From contig NZ_VIWU01000001.1 in the NCBI RefSeq assembly GCF_007994075.1, forward strand, positions 1-64,000: a stretch of 64,000 nt of DNA. The letters are read 5' to 3'. The DNA comes from Pseudonocardia hierapolitana (GTDB lineage Bacteria; Actinomycetota; Actinomycetes; Mycobacteriales; Pseudonocardiaceae). The notes beneath the pieces were generated by a model that searched no databases, had not been told where the DNA came from, and worked only from the letters and a program-made list of their open reading frames with translations. The position numbers and the translations under genes are program-made. Position 1 is the stretch's first letter; the number at the start of each line of letters is the position of its first letter. Below are positions 1-10,715 of the stretch, one piece after another.

Positions 1-1051
1 CGAGGCGGCGCTGACCACCTATCTGCGCAGCCGCACGGCCGATGCCGGCACGATCGACCCGGTGTTCGGGGAAGCCACCGAGGCGCTCGCCGACTTCGTC
101 CTGCGCGGTGGCAAGCGGATCCGCCCCACGTTCGCGTGGTGGGGTTGGCGCGGAGCGGGAGGGCCGGTCGAGGCGCCCGAGGCGCTGGCCGTGCTGCGCG
201 CCATCAGCGCGCTGGAGCTCATCCAGGCCAGCGCGCTCATCCACGACGATCTGATGGACGCCTCGGCCACCCGGCGCGGCCGGCCCACGGTGCACGTCGA
301 GTTCGCCCGCAAGCACGCCGCGGCGCGCTGGCGCGGTCAGCCGGCCCGGTTCGGCGCGGCCGCCGCGATCCTCCTGGGCGATCTGGCCCTCGCGTGGGCC
401 GACGACATGCTGCACGCCGCCGGCCTCTCGCCGGCCGCCCTGCGCCGCGCGGCGCCTGCGTGGCGGGCGATGCGCACCGAGGTGCTCGGCGGGCAGTACC
501 TCGACGTGCTGCACCAGTCCACCGGCGACACGTCCGTGCGGGCCGCCCTGCAGATCGACCGCTACAAGACCGCCGCCTACACCGTCGAGCGGCCGCTGCA
601 CCTCGGGGCGGCGATCGCCGACGCCCCGCCCGAGCTGGTGAACGCCTACCGCCGGTTCGGCGCCGACATCGGCGTCGCGTTCCAGCTGCGCGACGACCTG
701 CTCGGGGTGTTCGGCGATCCGGAGGTCACGGGCAAGCCTGCCGGCGACGACCTGCGCGAGGGCAAGCGCACGCTGCTGGTGGCCCTCGCGGTCGAGCGGG
801 CGGAGCAGCGGGGGCTGCCCGACGCGCGTCAGGCCGTCCTGGACGCCGTCGGCGACCCCGGGCTGGACGACGCCGGCGTCGAGCGGGTGCGCGGGCTGCT
901 CACCGAGCTCGGCGCCGTGCAGGCCGTCGAGCAGCGCATCGCCGCGCTCACCGGCTCGGCGCTCGACGCGCTGTCGGCGGCGGACGTCGCCGAGCCCGCC
1001 GCGTCACAGCTGGCCGAGCTGGCGGTCACCGCCACGCGGAGACGCAGTTGA
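1..1051 (+). CDS. idsA2: Polyprenyl diphosphate synthase (GGPP synthase type), 5' end outside window
   Basis: Trans-isoprenyl diphosphate synthase that would condense IPP with allylic diphosphates, probably to geranylgeranyl diphosphate for the adjacent carotenoid genes. The reading frame is open from base 2, so the true start lies upstream; 349 codons are visible. The first Asp-rich motif (DDLMD, about base 246) and the second (DDLLG, about base 690) are both intact, as is the GGKRIRP substrate-binding segment near base 108. The next gene, phytoene desaturase, starts 13 bp after the stop on the same strand, so the two are probably cotranscribed. Its position next to an mptA-type gene matches Rv2173 (idsA2). 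The product chain length is inferred from context, not from the sequence. Confidence 0.9.
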   Translation, partial: EAALTTYLRSRTADAGTIDPVFGEATEALADFVLRGGKRIRPTFAWWGWRGAGGPVEAPEALAVLRAISALELIQASALIHDDLMDASATRRGRPTVHVEFARKHAAARWRGQPARFGAAAAILLGDLALAWADDMLHAAGLSPAALRRAAPAWRAMRTEVLGGQYLDVLHQSTGDTSVRAALQIDRYKTAAYTVERPLHLGAAIADAPPELVNAYRRFGADIGVAFQLRDDLLGVFGDPEVTGKPAGDDLREGKRTLLVALAVERAEQRGLPDARQAVLDAVGDPGLDDAGVERVRGLLTELGAVQAVEQRIAALTGSALDALSAADVAEPAASQLAELAVTATRRRS

Positions 1052-1064
1052 CCCGGACTCCGAG

Positions 1065-2621
1065 TTGAGCCACCGCGTCCCCGGACGCACCGACCACGTC
1101 GTGGTCGTCGGCGCCGGGCTCGCGGGGCTCTCGGCCGCGCTGCACCTGCTCGGTGCGGGCCGGCGCGTCACCGTGCTGGAACGTTCCGAGCACCCCGGCG
1201 GCCGGGCCGGGCAGCTCGACCTGCGCTCACCGCACGGCACCTACCGCGTCGACCCGGGCCCCACCGTGCTCACCATGCCCGAGCTGCTCGACGAGGCCCT
1301 CTCCGCGGTCGGGGAGAAGCTCGACGAGCGGCTCGACCTCGTGCCGCTCGACCCCGCCTACCGCGCCCGCTTCGCCGACGGTTCCACGATCGACGTGCAC
1401 GCCGACGCCGAGGCGATGACCGAGGAGGTGCGCGCGACCTGCGGCCCTGCGGCCGCCGCCGGGTACGAGCGCCTGCGCTCGTGGCTCACCCGGCTCTACG
1501 AGGTGGAGATCGACCGGTTCATCTGCGCCAACCACGACTCGCCGCTGGGCCTGGTCGGCCCCGACCTCGCCCGGCTCGCCGCGCTCGGCGGCTTCGGCCG
1601 GCTCGGCCCGCGCGTGGCCCGGATGCTGCCCGACGAGCGGCTGGCGCGGATCTTCACCTTCCAGTCGCTGTACGCAGGAGTGCCACCGAATCGGGCGCTC
1701 GGCGCGTACGGCGTGATCGCCTACATGGACACGATCGCAGGCGTGTTCTTCCCGCGCGGCGGGATGCGGCAGGTCGCGCAGGTCCTGGCCGACGCCGCCG
1801 TCGCCGCGGGCGCAATGATCCACTACGGCCGCACGGCCACCGGGCTGGAACGGCGCGGCGGGCGGGTCGCCGCGGTCCGGCACAGCGTCACCGGGGGCGG
1901 CCGCGACGGGGGCGGCGAGCGCCTGCCGTGCGACGCGGTGGTGCTCACCCCCGACCTGCCGGTCGTGCACGACCTGATCGGGCGAGCGCCGCGCAGGCCG
2001 GTGCCGCTGCACTGGTCGCCCAGCGCGGTCGTGCTGCACGCCGGGCTGCGCACCCCCCGCCCGGACCTCGCGCACCACACGATCTCGTTCGGCGCGGCGT
2101 GGCGCAGGACGTTCCGGGAGATCATCGACGATGGCCGGCTGATGAGCGACCCGTCACTCCTGGTCACGCGGCCGACCGCCACCGACCCCGAACTCGCGCC
2201 CACCGGATCGGAGCTGGTCTACGTGCTGGCACCGTGCCCGAACCTCGAGCGCGGCCGCATCGACTGGGCCCGCGTCGGCCCGGCCTACCGGGACGAGCTG
2301 CTCGCCGTCCTCGCGGACCGCGGGATCGAGCTCCGAGAAGATCTCGACGTCACCCACATGGTGACTCCTGCTGAATGGGCCGCGGTCGGGTACGGCGCGG
2401 GCACCCCCTTCTCGGCCGCCCACACGCTCGCGCAGACCGGACCGTTCCGGCCGCGCAACCTCGTCCGCGGGCTGGAGAACGCCGTCCTCGCGGGCTGCGG
2501 CACCACCCCGGGCGTCGGCATCCCGCCCGTCCTGATCTCCGGTCGGCTCGCCGCACAGCGCATCACGGGCGCCGTCCACCGGCGCTCCTCGCGGGCGCGC
2601 AGGGTACCCACAGGGGGCTGA
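1065..2621 (+). CDS. crtI: Phytoene desaturase (CrtI family)
   Basis: FAD-dependent carotenoid desaturase of 518 residues, a normal length for CrtI. A dinucleotide-binding Rossmann motif (GAGLAGLSAA, then a conserved Glu in VLER) sits at about residues 17-41, and the C-terminal FAD signature region (GCGTTPGVGIPPVLISG) lies near residues 475-495. It would introduce double bonds into phytoene made by the synthase two genes downstream. The start chosen is TTG at 1065, the only in-frame start before the Rossmann fold that leaves a plausible N-terminus; an in-frame GTG a few codons later is possible. The gene lies 13 bp after the prenyl synthase and 16 bp before mptA, all on the plus strand, which points to one operon. 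Confidence 0.9.
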   Translation: MSHRVPGRTDHVVVVGAGLAGLSAALHLLGAGRRVTVLERSEHPGGRAGQLDLRSPHGTYRVDPGPTVLTMPELLDEALSAVGEKLDERLDLVPLDPAYRARFADGSTIDVHADAEAMTEEVRATCGPAAAAGYERLRSWLTRLYEVEIDRFICANHDSPLGLVGPDLARLAALGGFGRLGPRVARMLPDERLARIFTFQSLYAGVPPNRALGAYGVIAYMDTIAGVFFPRGGMRQVAQVLADAAVAAGAMIHYGRTATGLERRGGRVAAVRHSVTGGGRDGGGERLPCDAVVLTPDLPVVHDLIGRAPRRPVPLHWSPSAVVLHAGLRTPRPDLAHHTISFGAAWRRTFREIIDDGRLMSDPSLLVTRPTATDPELAPTGSELVYVLAPCPNLERGRIDWARVGPAYRDELLAVLADRGIELREDLDVTHMVTPAEWAAVGYGAGTPFSAAHTLAQTGPFRPRNLVRGLENAVLAGCGTTPGVGIPPVLISGRLAAQRITGAVHRRSSRARRVPTGG

Positions 2622-2637
2622 CAGGGGTCGTGCGAGC

Positions 2638-4326
2638 ATGGATCGCGTCATGAAGCCACCATCACCGGTCGACGGGTCGACGCTCCCCGACACGGCAGCG
2701 GAACGCGCAGCCGCGCCCGACGGCGCGCCCGACATCCTCGACGTGCCGCCCCCCGTCGAAGCCCGTCCTGCCGTACGGCGATCGTGGCGTGACCGGTTCG
2801 GCCGCCCGGCCCGCCGGCCGCTGCTCCTGGGCCTCACCGCCTCGCTGATGCTGCTCATCGGCGGTTTCGGCGCAGGCGGCGTGCTCATCCACGACCCGCT
2901 GCTGACGAACTCGCCGCTCGGCTTCTGGCGTTACGGGCACGGCCGCGACCTGGCGAGCATCCTCATGTACGGCGGCGTCGGCCTGATGGTGTGGGCCTGG
3001 ATCCAGCTGGGCCGCGAGGTGCTCGCCCACCGGGCGCGCGGCCGCGCGGTGCTCATCACGGCCGCCGTCTGGATGGCGCCGATGCTGTTCGCCCCGCCGC
3101 TGTTCACCCGCGACATCTTCAGCTACCTCGCCCAGGGCGGCCTGCCGCTGGCCGGTTTCGACCCGTACGCGGTGGGCCCGGAGGCGATGCCGGGGATCTT
3201 CGCCGACAACGTCCACTACTTCTGGCAGGACACCCCCGCGCCCTACGGGCCGCTCTTCATCCTGATCGCGAAGGCCGTCGCGTGGGTCACCGGCGACACG
3301 ATCATCCTCGGCGTCGTGCTCATGCGGCTCGCGCTGCTGCCCGGCCTGCTGCTGTTCGTGTGGGCGCTGCCCGAGCTCACCCGCCGTCTCGGCGGCCGGG
3401 TGTCGGTGGCGCTGTGGGTGGCCGTGGCCAACCCGGTGATGGTGATCCACATGGTCGGCGGCGGCCACAACGACCTGCTCGTGGTCGGCCTGCTCGCCGC
3501 AGGAGCGCTTGTCGCGCTGCGCGGCGGCCACGTCGCCGGGATCGCGCTCGTCACGGGCGCGATGGCCGTCAAGGCCAGTGCCGCCATCGCGCTGCCGTTC
3601 CTCGTGCTCGTGTGGGCGGCACACATGTCCGGTTCGCAGCGGGTCCGGATCGCCAAGGCGATCGCGGCGGGCGGCGGGGTCTTCGTCGCGGTGTTCGCCG
3701 CGTGCACGCTCGCCGCCGGTGTCTCGCTCGGCTGGCTGCCCGCGCTGAGCGCACCGTCGATGATCGTCAACTGGATGTCGCTCCCCACCGCGGTCGGCGA
3801 GTTCACCCACTCGCTGGTCAGCGTGCTCGTCAACGTCCCGAAGCAGCCGTTCATCAACGTCTCGCGCGTGCTCGGCGGGATCCTGCTGGTCTACGTCGCG
3901 GTGCGGCAGTGGTGGGCGGCACGCGACGGCGGGCCGGACGCCGTGCGCCGGGCAGGCGTGGTGCTCCTGGCCACCGCCGTGCTCTCCCCCGCCATGCTGC
4001 CGTGGTACGTCAGCTGGGGAATGACGCTGCTCGCGGCCGCCGCGTGGTCGGTGCGCGCGCTGCAGTTCGCCGTGTTCGTGTCGGTGATGCTCACCATCTG
4101 CTACTACTCCAACGGCGAGGACGCCCTCTACAACCCGCCCTACCTCATCGCGTGGGCGCTGGTGGCGCTGCTCGCCGCCGTGTCGCTGGTGCGCCCCGAC
4201 CCGCTGCGGCTGTCCGCGGGTGCCTGGCAGCGCGGACGGCAGCCGTTCCCCGAACCGACAACCGTGCCCGCGACGTCGTCGCCCGCCGCGGCGGGCGTCG
4301 ACGGTGCCGAACGCGGCACGAGCTGA
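2638..4326 (+). CDS. mptA: Alpha-(1->6)-mannopyranosyltransferase, MptA-like
   Basis: Polytopic GT-C glycosyltransferase of 562 residues. It has a polar N-terminal tail of about 60 residues and then roughly a dozen hydrophobic segments. The family uses polyprenyl-phosphomannose to extend the alpha-1,6 mannan backbone of lipomannan on the outer face of the membrane. Conserved features include a FTRDIFSY segment after the early transmembrane helices and an [12 protein letters not shown] loop near the end. MptA and MptB are paralogues; position next to an idsA2-like gene and before Rv2175c/pknL favours MptA (Rv2174). ATG at 2638 is the first start, with a second ATG four codons later. Being embedded between carotenoid genes is an arrangement not found in M. 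tuberculosis. Confidence 0.85.
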   Translation: MDRVMKPPSPVDGSTLPDTAAERAAAPDGAPDILDVPPPVEARPAVRRSWRDRFGRPARRPLLLGLTASLMLLIGGFGAGGVLIHDPLLTNSPLGFWRYGHGRDLASILMYGGVGLMVWAWIQLGREVLAHRARGRAVLITAAVWMAPMLFAPPLFTRDIFSYLAQGGLPLAGFDPYAVGPEAMPGIFADNVHYFWQDTPAPYGPLFILIAKAVAWVTGDTIILGVVLMRLALLPGLLLFVWALPELTRRLGGRVSVALWVAVANPVMVIHMVGGGHNDLLVVGLLAAGALVALRGGHVAGIALVTGAMAVKASAAIALPFLVLVWAAHMSGSQRVRIAKAIAAGGGVFVAVFAACTLAAGVSLGWLPALSAPSMIVNWMSLPTAVGEFTHSLVSVLVNVPKQPFINVSRVLGGILLVYVAVRQWWAARDGGPDAVRRAGVVLLATAVLSPAMLPWYVSWGMTLLAAAAWSVRALQFAVFVSVMLTICYYSNGEDALYNPPYLIAWALVALLAAVSLVRPDPLRLSAGAWQRGRQPFPEPTTVPATSSPAAAGVDGAERGTS

Positions 4327-5245
4327 GCTCGACGCCGCCGGGATCACGGATCCGGCGCTGCGGGCCGGCTACGTCGTCTGCCGGGCGCTGAACGCGCACC
4401 ACGGGCGCACGTACTTCCTCGCCACCCGCCTGCTCCCCGCCGCCAGGCGGCCCGCGGTCCACGCGCTGTACGGGTTCGCGCGGTACGCGGACGAGATCGT
4501 CGACGACCTCGGCGACGCCCGCCCCGCCGCCGAGAAGGCGGCCGAGATCGACCTGCTGGGGTTGCGGTTGCGACAGGCGCTGGCCGGGGAGCGTGCGGAG
4601 CAGCCGGTTCTCGCCGCCGTCGCCGACACGGCCCGGCGGTACGCGCTCGCTCCCACCCTCTTCGCCGACTTCCTCGCGTCGATGCGGATGGACACCGAGG
4701 TCACCGCGTACGCCACGTTCGACGAGCTCGGCCGCTACATGCACGGTTCGGCCGCGGTGATCGGTCTCCTGATGCTGCCCGTCCTCGGCACCACGGTGCC
4801 CCGCGAGGAGGCCGAGGGACCGGCGGCGGCGCTCGGCGTGGCGTTCCAGCTCACCAACTTCCTGCGCGACGTCGGCGAGGACCTCGACCGGGGCCGGGTC
4901 TACCTGCCCACCGACGAGCTGGCGGCGTTCGGCGTCGACCGGGAGCTACTGGCGTGGTGCCGCCGCACCCGCAGGCCCGACCCGCGCGTGCGCCGCGCGC
5001 TGGCCCACCTCGTCGCGCACACCCGCGCGGTCTACCGCCGCGCCGCGCCGGGGATCGGGATGCTCGAACCGGTCTCCCGCGCCTGCGTGGCCTGCGCGTT
5101 CACCCTCTACCGCGGCATCCTCGACCAGATCGAGGCCGCCGACTACGACATCCTCAACCGCCGCGTCTCGGTCCCCCGGCACACCCGGCTCGCGGTGGCC
5201 GTCCCCGGCCTCGTCCGCGCCCTCGCCGCCCGCGCCCGCTCCTGA
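4304..5245 (+). CDS. crtB: Phytoene synthase (squalene/phytoene synthase family)
   Basis: Head-to-head prenyl synthase expected to join two GGPP molecules into phytoene, the substrate of the CrtI encoded at 1065-2621. Both Asp-rich motifs are present: DEIVDD in the first helix pair (about base 4491) and [10 protein letters not shown] (about base 4870). With GTG at 4304 the protein has 313 residues, usual for the family. The frame is open back to an upstream start at 4220, but those extra 28 residues are Arg/Pro-rich and lie wholly inside mptA, so the internal start is preferred. Either way the gene overlaps the 3' end of mptA, implying translational coupling. It ends just before a repeat array separating it from a convergent gene. 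Confidence 0.88.
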   Translation: MPNAARAELDAAGITDPALRAGYVVCRALNAHHGRTYFLATRLLPAARRPAVHALYGFARYADEIVDDLGDARPAAEKAAEIDLLGLRLRQALAGERAEQPVLAAVADTARRYALAPTLFADFLASMRMDTEVTAYATFDELGRYMHGSAAVIGLLMLPVLGTTVPREEAEGPAAALGVAFQLTNFLRDVGEDLDRGRVYLPTDELAAFGVDRELLAWCRRTRRPDPRVRRALAHLVAHTRAVYRRAAPGIGMLEPVSRACVACAFTLYRGILDQIEAADYDILNRRVSVPRHTRLAVAVPGLVRALAARARS

Positions 5246-5257
5246 CGCCCGGGGCCC

Positions 5258-5506
5258 GACTCGCCGCGTCGAGACGTCGGACTCGCCGCGCCGGAACGCC
5301 CGACTCGCCGTGCTGGAACGCCCGACTCGCCGCGTCGAGACGTCGGACTCGCCGTGCTGGAACGCTCGACTCGCCGTGGTAGAACGTCGGACTCGCGCCC
5401 GGGATGCGAGCCCTGGCAGGCGAGTCTTGCGTTCAGGCGCGGCGAGTCTTGCGTTCGGGCGCGGCGAGTCGGGCGTCTGCGCGCGGTGAGTCGTGCGTCA
5501 GAACGC
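5258..5506. repeat. 22-bp repeat array with two opposed halves
   Basis: Six consecutive 22-bp units (5258-5389) each begin GACTCGCC and usually contain GAACGC or GAGACG. After a short spacer, four 22-bp units (5419-5506) carry the reverse complement, each beginning GGCGAGTC or GGTGAGTC. The two halves can therefore pair into one long imperfect hairpin. The array lies between the stops of two convergent genes (phytoene synthase and the Rv2175c-like gene) and its last unit overlaps the end of the latter by 9 bp. A bidirectional terminator role is an inference. The same unit family recurs at 57057-57276. Confidence 0.85.
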
Positions 5507-5872
5507 CATGGCCTGCGCTCTGCGCTTCACCTCGCGGTGCCGGCCCGCGCGCAGGGATGCGACCGGGGTGCCCGGTAGCGAGTCGTCCTCGGCGAAGAGC
5601 CAGCGCAGGATGTCCGGGTCTGCGTAGCCACCGTCGCGCAGGACCGTGATGGTGCCGGACAGCCCCTTGATCACCTCGCCGTCGTCGCCGAGGAAGTCGG
5701 TCGGGACGACGACCTCTCCTTCGCGCCGGAACGACAGCAGATGGCCGTCACGGACGAGCTGGTGCACCCGGGAGACCGGTTGGCCAAGCCGCTGTGCGAC
5801 CTCCACGACCGGCAGGGTCGCGATGTCCGCCGACAGCCCGAGAACCTCGTTCACGGGGCGATACGATGCCAC
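5498..5872 (-). CDS. Rv2175c-like winged-helix DNA-binding protein
   Basis: A 124-residue protein. The N-terminal half reads as a small helix-turn-helix (VVEVAQRLGQPVSRVHQLVRDG) and the C-terminal half as the compact domain found in Rv2175c homologues. In M. tuberculosis the Rv2175c protein binds DNA and is phosphorylated by PknL, whose gene is divergent and adjacent, exactly as here. GTG at 5872 is used as start; a second GTG six codons downstream is equally acceptable. The two divergent genes have only about 50 bp between them, so their promoters must overlap or be very close. Its stop codon lies inside the 22-bp repeat array. Confidence 0.82.
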   Translation of the reverse strand: MASYRPVNEVLGLSADIATLPVVEVAQRLGQPVSRVHQLVRDGHLLSFRREGEVVVPTDFLGDDGEVIKGLSGTITVLRDGGYADPDILRWLFAEDDSLPGTPVASLRAGRHREVKRRAQAMAF

Positions 5873-5921
5873 AGGCGCGCCGCGCGGGAGAAGCCGAATG
5901 CGCGGACGGTACCGTCATCGC

Positions 5922-7697
5922 GTGAACGCCCCGCCTGCCGCGCTGCTGGACGCGCGCTACCGGGTGGGCTCGTTGCTCGCCCGCGGCGGGATGTCCACGG
6001 TCTACCGGGGCACCGACACGCGGCTCGACCGGCCGGTCGCGATCAAGGTGATGGATCCCCGGTTGGCCGCCGATCCCGCGTTCCGCGGCCGGCTCGAGCG
6101 CGAGGCCCGTTCGGCGGCACGCATCGATCACCCGGCCGTCGTCGACGTGTACGACCAGGGCCAGGCCGCCACCGGCGCCGGCACCGGCCTGGGCGGCGAC
6201 GGGCCGCTCCTGTTCCTCGTCATGGAGCTGGTGGAGGGCGGCACGCTGCGCGACGTCCTGCGCGCGCGGGGCGCGCTCGGGGTGCCTGCCGCGTTCGCCG
6301 TGATGGAGCAGGTGCTCTCCGGCCTGGCGGCGGCTCACCGGATCGGTCTCGTGCACCGCGACGTGAAGCCGGAGAACGTGCTGATCAGCCGGACGGGCGA
6401 GGTCAAGGTCGCCGACTTCGGCCTGGTCACCGCGAGCGCCCAGGCGGGCCCCAGCACGGCCGGCATGATCATGGGGACGGTCGCGTACCTCTCCCCCGAG
6501 CAGGTCGCCACCGGCAACGCCGACGCCCGCAGCGACGTGTACGCGGCCGGCATCATGCTGTACGAGCTCCTCACCGGCGCGCCGCCCTACAGCGGCGACA
6601 CCGCGCTCTCGGTGGCCTACCGCCACGTGAACTCCGACGTACCGCCGCCGTCGCAGATCGCCGGCGAGGTGCCCCCCGAGCTGGACGAGCTCGTGCTGCG
6701 CGCCACCCGTCGCGACCCGGCCGTCCGGCCGGACGACGCCGCGGCGATGCTCGCGGAAATGCACCGGGTGGCCGTGCGGCTGGAGGTCCCGCGCGTGCCA
6801 CCGCCGGTTCCGCCCCCGCGCCCGCTCGAGGAGCAGGACACCGTGCCCGCGGCACCGCAGCGCCTCGCAGGGGGCACGGCGAGCACACCAGGCGGCACGG
6901 CGGTGAGCGCGGCCCTCCCCGCCCCGGGACCGCGCGGCACCCGCGCCCTCCCCCGTCCGGACGACGGCACCCCACCGCCGCACGTGCGGGCCCGCAGGCG
7001 CAGCCGCCGGGCCTTCACCTTCTGGACGGCGGTCGTCCTCGTGCTGGCGCTGCTCGTCGGGGTCACGGCGTGGTGGCTGGGTAGCGGGCGCTGGACCGAG
7101 ATGCCGAGCCTGGTGGGGTTGGACGCGGCGGCGGCGCAGCAGCTGCTCGCCGACTCCGATCTCGTCGTACGGGTGATCGAGGCCTACGACGACGAGGTCG
7201 CCGACGGCCTCGTCAGCGCCACGGACCCGGCGGCGCAGGCGGCGTTGCTGCGCGGCAGCACCGTGCAGATCACGGTCTCGACCGGACGCCCGACGGTGCC
7301 CGAGATCGCGCCGGGCACCTCGGTGGCGGCCGCCGAGCAGGCGCTGCGCGACGCGGGTCTCACGCCCGTGCACGGCTCGGACGACACCGACGACAGCGAC
7401 TCCGTCCCGGCGGGCTCCGTGCTGCGGACCGCCCCGGAGGCCGGCACCGAGCTGCGGCTCGGCGCCCCGGTGACGATCGTGGTGAGCAGCGGCGAGTCCG
7501 ACACCGTGCAGGTGCCCGACGTGGTCGGCAAGGACTTCGACGACGCCGAGGACGTCCTCGACGAGCTCGACCTCGACGCCGAGGGGCGCAGCGCGATCCC
7601 GTTCCTCGGCCGTAGCGACGGCCAGGTGGTCGAGCAGAGCCCGCGTGCGGGCACGACGGTGGAGCGCGGCTCGACGGTCACCCTGATCACGGTCTGA
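5922..7697 (+). CDS. pknL: Serine/threonine protein kinase with PASTA domains, PknL-like
   Basis: Membrane-anchored Ser/Thr kinase of 591 residues. The kinase domain spans about residues 10-275, with a Gly-rich loop (ARGGMSTVY), catalytic Lys42, the HRDVKPEN catalytic loop near residue 145 and a DFG motif. A proline-rich juxtamembrane linker leads to a single transmembrane helix (about 363-386). Three extracellular PASTA repeats follow (about 390-455, 456-522 and 523-591), each ending in a V-x-I/L-x-V type strand. PASTA domains sense muropeptides or lipid II. GTG at 5922 begins just before the kinase fold; an in-frame ATG at 5898 would add eight residues. The divergent neighbour encodes its probable substrate. 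Confidence 0.9.
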   Translation: MNAPPAALLDARYRVGSLLARGGMSTVYRGTDTRLDRPVAIKVMDPRLAADPAFRGRLEREARSAARIDHPAVVDVYDQGQAATGAGTGLGGDGPLLFLVMELVEGGTLRDVLRARGALGVPAAFAVMEQVLSGLAAAHRIGLVHRDVKPENVLISRTGEVKVADFGLVTASAQAGPSTAGMIMGTVAYLSPEQVATGNADARSDVYAAGIMLYELLTGAPPYSGDTALSVAYRHVNSDVPPPSQIAGEVPPELDELVLRATRRDPAVRPDDAAAMLAEMHRVAVRLEVPRVPPPVPPPRPLEEQDTVPAAPQRLAGGTASTPGGTAVSAALPAPGPRGTRALPRPDDGTPPPHVRARRRSRRAFTFWTAVVLVLALLVGVTAWWLGSGRWTEMPSLVGLDAAAAQQLLADSDLVVRVIEAYDDEVADGLVSATDPAAQAALLRGSTVQITVSTGRPTVPEIAPGTSVAAAEQALRDAGLTPVHGSDDTDDSDSVPAGSVLRTAPEAGTELRLGAPVTIVVSSGESDTVQVPDVVGKDFDDAEDVLDELDLDAEGRSAIPFLGRSDGQVVEQSPRAGTTVERGSTVTLITV

Positions 7698-7711
7698 CCG
7701 CCCCGGCGGGC

Positions 7712-9370
<1,659 letters not shown>

Positions 9371-9859
9371 TCAGCGAGCGGCCACCGCCGCCTCTATCGC
9401 CTCCCACCGCCTCCGGTTCAGCCGCGCGTCGGCGAGCGCGTCGTGCGCGTCGGCCGTGGGCGGTGGGAGCGGTGGCCGCCCGGCATCCTCCCAGCGCTGC
9501 CTCAGCTCGCGGGTGAACCGCGGCAGGGCGCGGGGCAGCGCCGGCATGGCGCCCCACAGCTGGCACAGCGCCACGTGGTCGTACGCGGCGATCCACGCCC
9601 ACAGCTCCACATCACCCGGTGCCGCGGTGAGGAACTGCAGCAGGTCGGTGCGCAACCGGGCGCGGGACCGCCAGGCCGGGTCCGCGGGTGACGGCAGCTT
9701 CGGCAGTACGTTCGCGCGGACCCACGGCCCAGCGCGGGTGGGGTCGAACTCGGTGGACACCGCGTAGAACTCGCGCCCGTCCTCCCCGACCACGCCGATC
9801 GACACCAGGTCGATCGTCGTCCCGTCCTCGATGAACTCGCAGTCGTAGAAGAACCGCAC
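9371..9859 (-). CDS. 3'-5' exoribonuclease AS (polyadenylate-specific, Rv2179c-like)
   Basis: DEDDh-family exoribonuclease of 162 residues, close to the Rv2179c size. The first catalytic pair is DCEF (Asp6, Glu8). A mid-protein DH follows within WIAAYDHVAL, and the C-terminal HDALADAR segment holds the remaining catalytic His and Asp. Characterised RNase AS enzymes remove adenylate tails from RNA. ATG at 9859 leaves no N-terminal extension before the first catalytic strand. Gene order (aroG, then this gene, on the same strand) matches mycobacteria. Confidence 0.88.
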   Translation of the reverse strand: MRFFYDCEFIEDGTTIDLVSIGVVGEDGREFYAVSTEFDPTRAGPWVRANVLPKLPSPADPAWRSRARLRTDLLQFLTAAPGDVELWAWIAAYDHVALCQLWGAMPALPRALPRFTRELRQRWEDAGRPPLPPPTADAHDALADARLNRRRWEAIEAAVAAR

Positions 9860-9899
9860 GTCGAGAGGTTAGTTGACGATGCTCCCCGAGCGCGCGCCG

Positions 9900-10664
9900 C
9901 TAGCCGTCTTCTGACTCGTCGGAGTCCTCGTCCGTCTCGGGCTTCGCGTTGTCCGCCTCGGAGGACTCCTTCTCGATGTCCGTGTCGGCTGCGCCCGTGT
10001 CGGCCGCACCCGTGCCGGCCGCGCCTGCGTCGGCGGCGGCCGGGAGGCTCGGGGCGGAGGTCGTCGACGCGGGTTCCTCCTTCTCCTCCCCGTTGGGGGT
10101 GGCCCGCCCGTTCACGGCCGCGGCCGGCGGGCGCGGGGCGGCAGGCGCCTTGGTCGCCCGCGGCCGCTGTGTGGGCCGCGCCGCCGGTTCCGGTTCCGGC
10201 TCGGGTTCCGGCTCGGCCGAGGGAGGTGCCGCGGGCGCCTCCACTGGCGCAGGCGGGGCGGAGGTGGCGGTCGGGAAGGGCTGGGTCAGCCCGGTGAAGC
10301 CCTGACGCTCGGACGTGGGGCCCTGCAACCAGGACGCCAGGGTCGTCGTCGCCGCGATCACGACCACGGCGACGGCCGCGAACACCGCCCACGGGGCGAC
10401 CCCGCCCGACCAGGTCGTCGGCTCGGGCGCGGGCGTGGGCGCCACCACGCGCGGGAGTTCGGTGGTGGGCCGGTCGTCCGAGGTTGCGACGAACGTCGGG
10501 TTCTCGTCGAGGTCGTCCTGCACGGAGTCGACGTGCTCGGCGGCCGGCTCGCGTTCCTCCGCCGTGCCGGAACCGAGCAGGACGTCCTCGTGCTCGGCAC
10601 CGACGAGTGGGTCGTCGGCGCGCAAGGGGTCGTCCGGCTCTGCCACACCCGACCATCGCGCCAC
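9900..10664 (-). CDS. Single-pass membrane protein with proline-rich and acidic tail, unknown function
   Basis: Not recognised. The 254-residue product has an acidic N-terminus of about 90 residues, one transmembrane helix (about residues 88-112, APWAVFAAVAVVVIAATTT), and then a low-complexity exterior rich in Pro, Ala, Glu and Arg, including a run of PE repeats. The topology resembles a cell-wall-spanning anchor or linker protein. It sits between the RNase AS gene and the PlsC-like gene on the same strand. It does not resemble Rv2180c, the multi-pass protein in the corresponding mycobacterial position. The biased composition makes the exact start uncertain. Confidence 0.6.
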   Translation of the reverse strand: MARWSGVAEPDDPLRADDPLVGAEHEDVLLGSGTAEEREPAAEHVDSVQDDLDENPTFVATSDDRPTTELPRVVAPTPAPEPTTWSGGVAPWAVFAAVAVVVIAATTTLASWLQGPTSERQGFTGLTQPFPTATSAPPAPVEAPAAPPSAEPEPEPEPEPAARPTQRPRATKAPAAPRPPAAAVNGRATPNGEEKEEPASTTSAPSLPAAADAGAAGTGAADTGAADTDIEKESSEADNAKPETDEDSDESEDG

Positions 10665-10715
10665 GCCAGCACGGTATTACCTGCGCGATACCGGGGTCGC
10701 CCCTGGGTCGGGTAG

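Noticed and set aside
5258..5506. CRISPR array
   Set aside because: Units are contiguous with no unique spacers, occur in both orientations and have no cas genes nearby.
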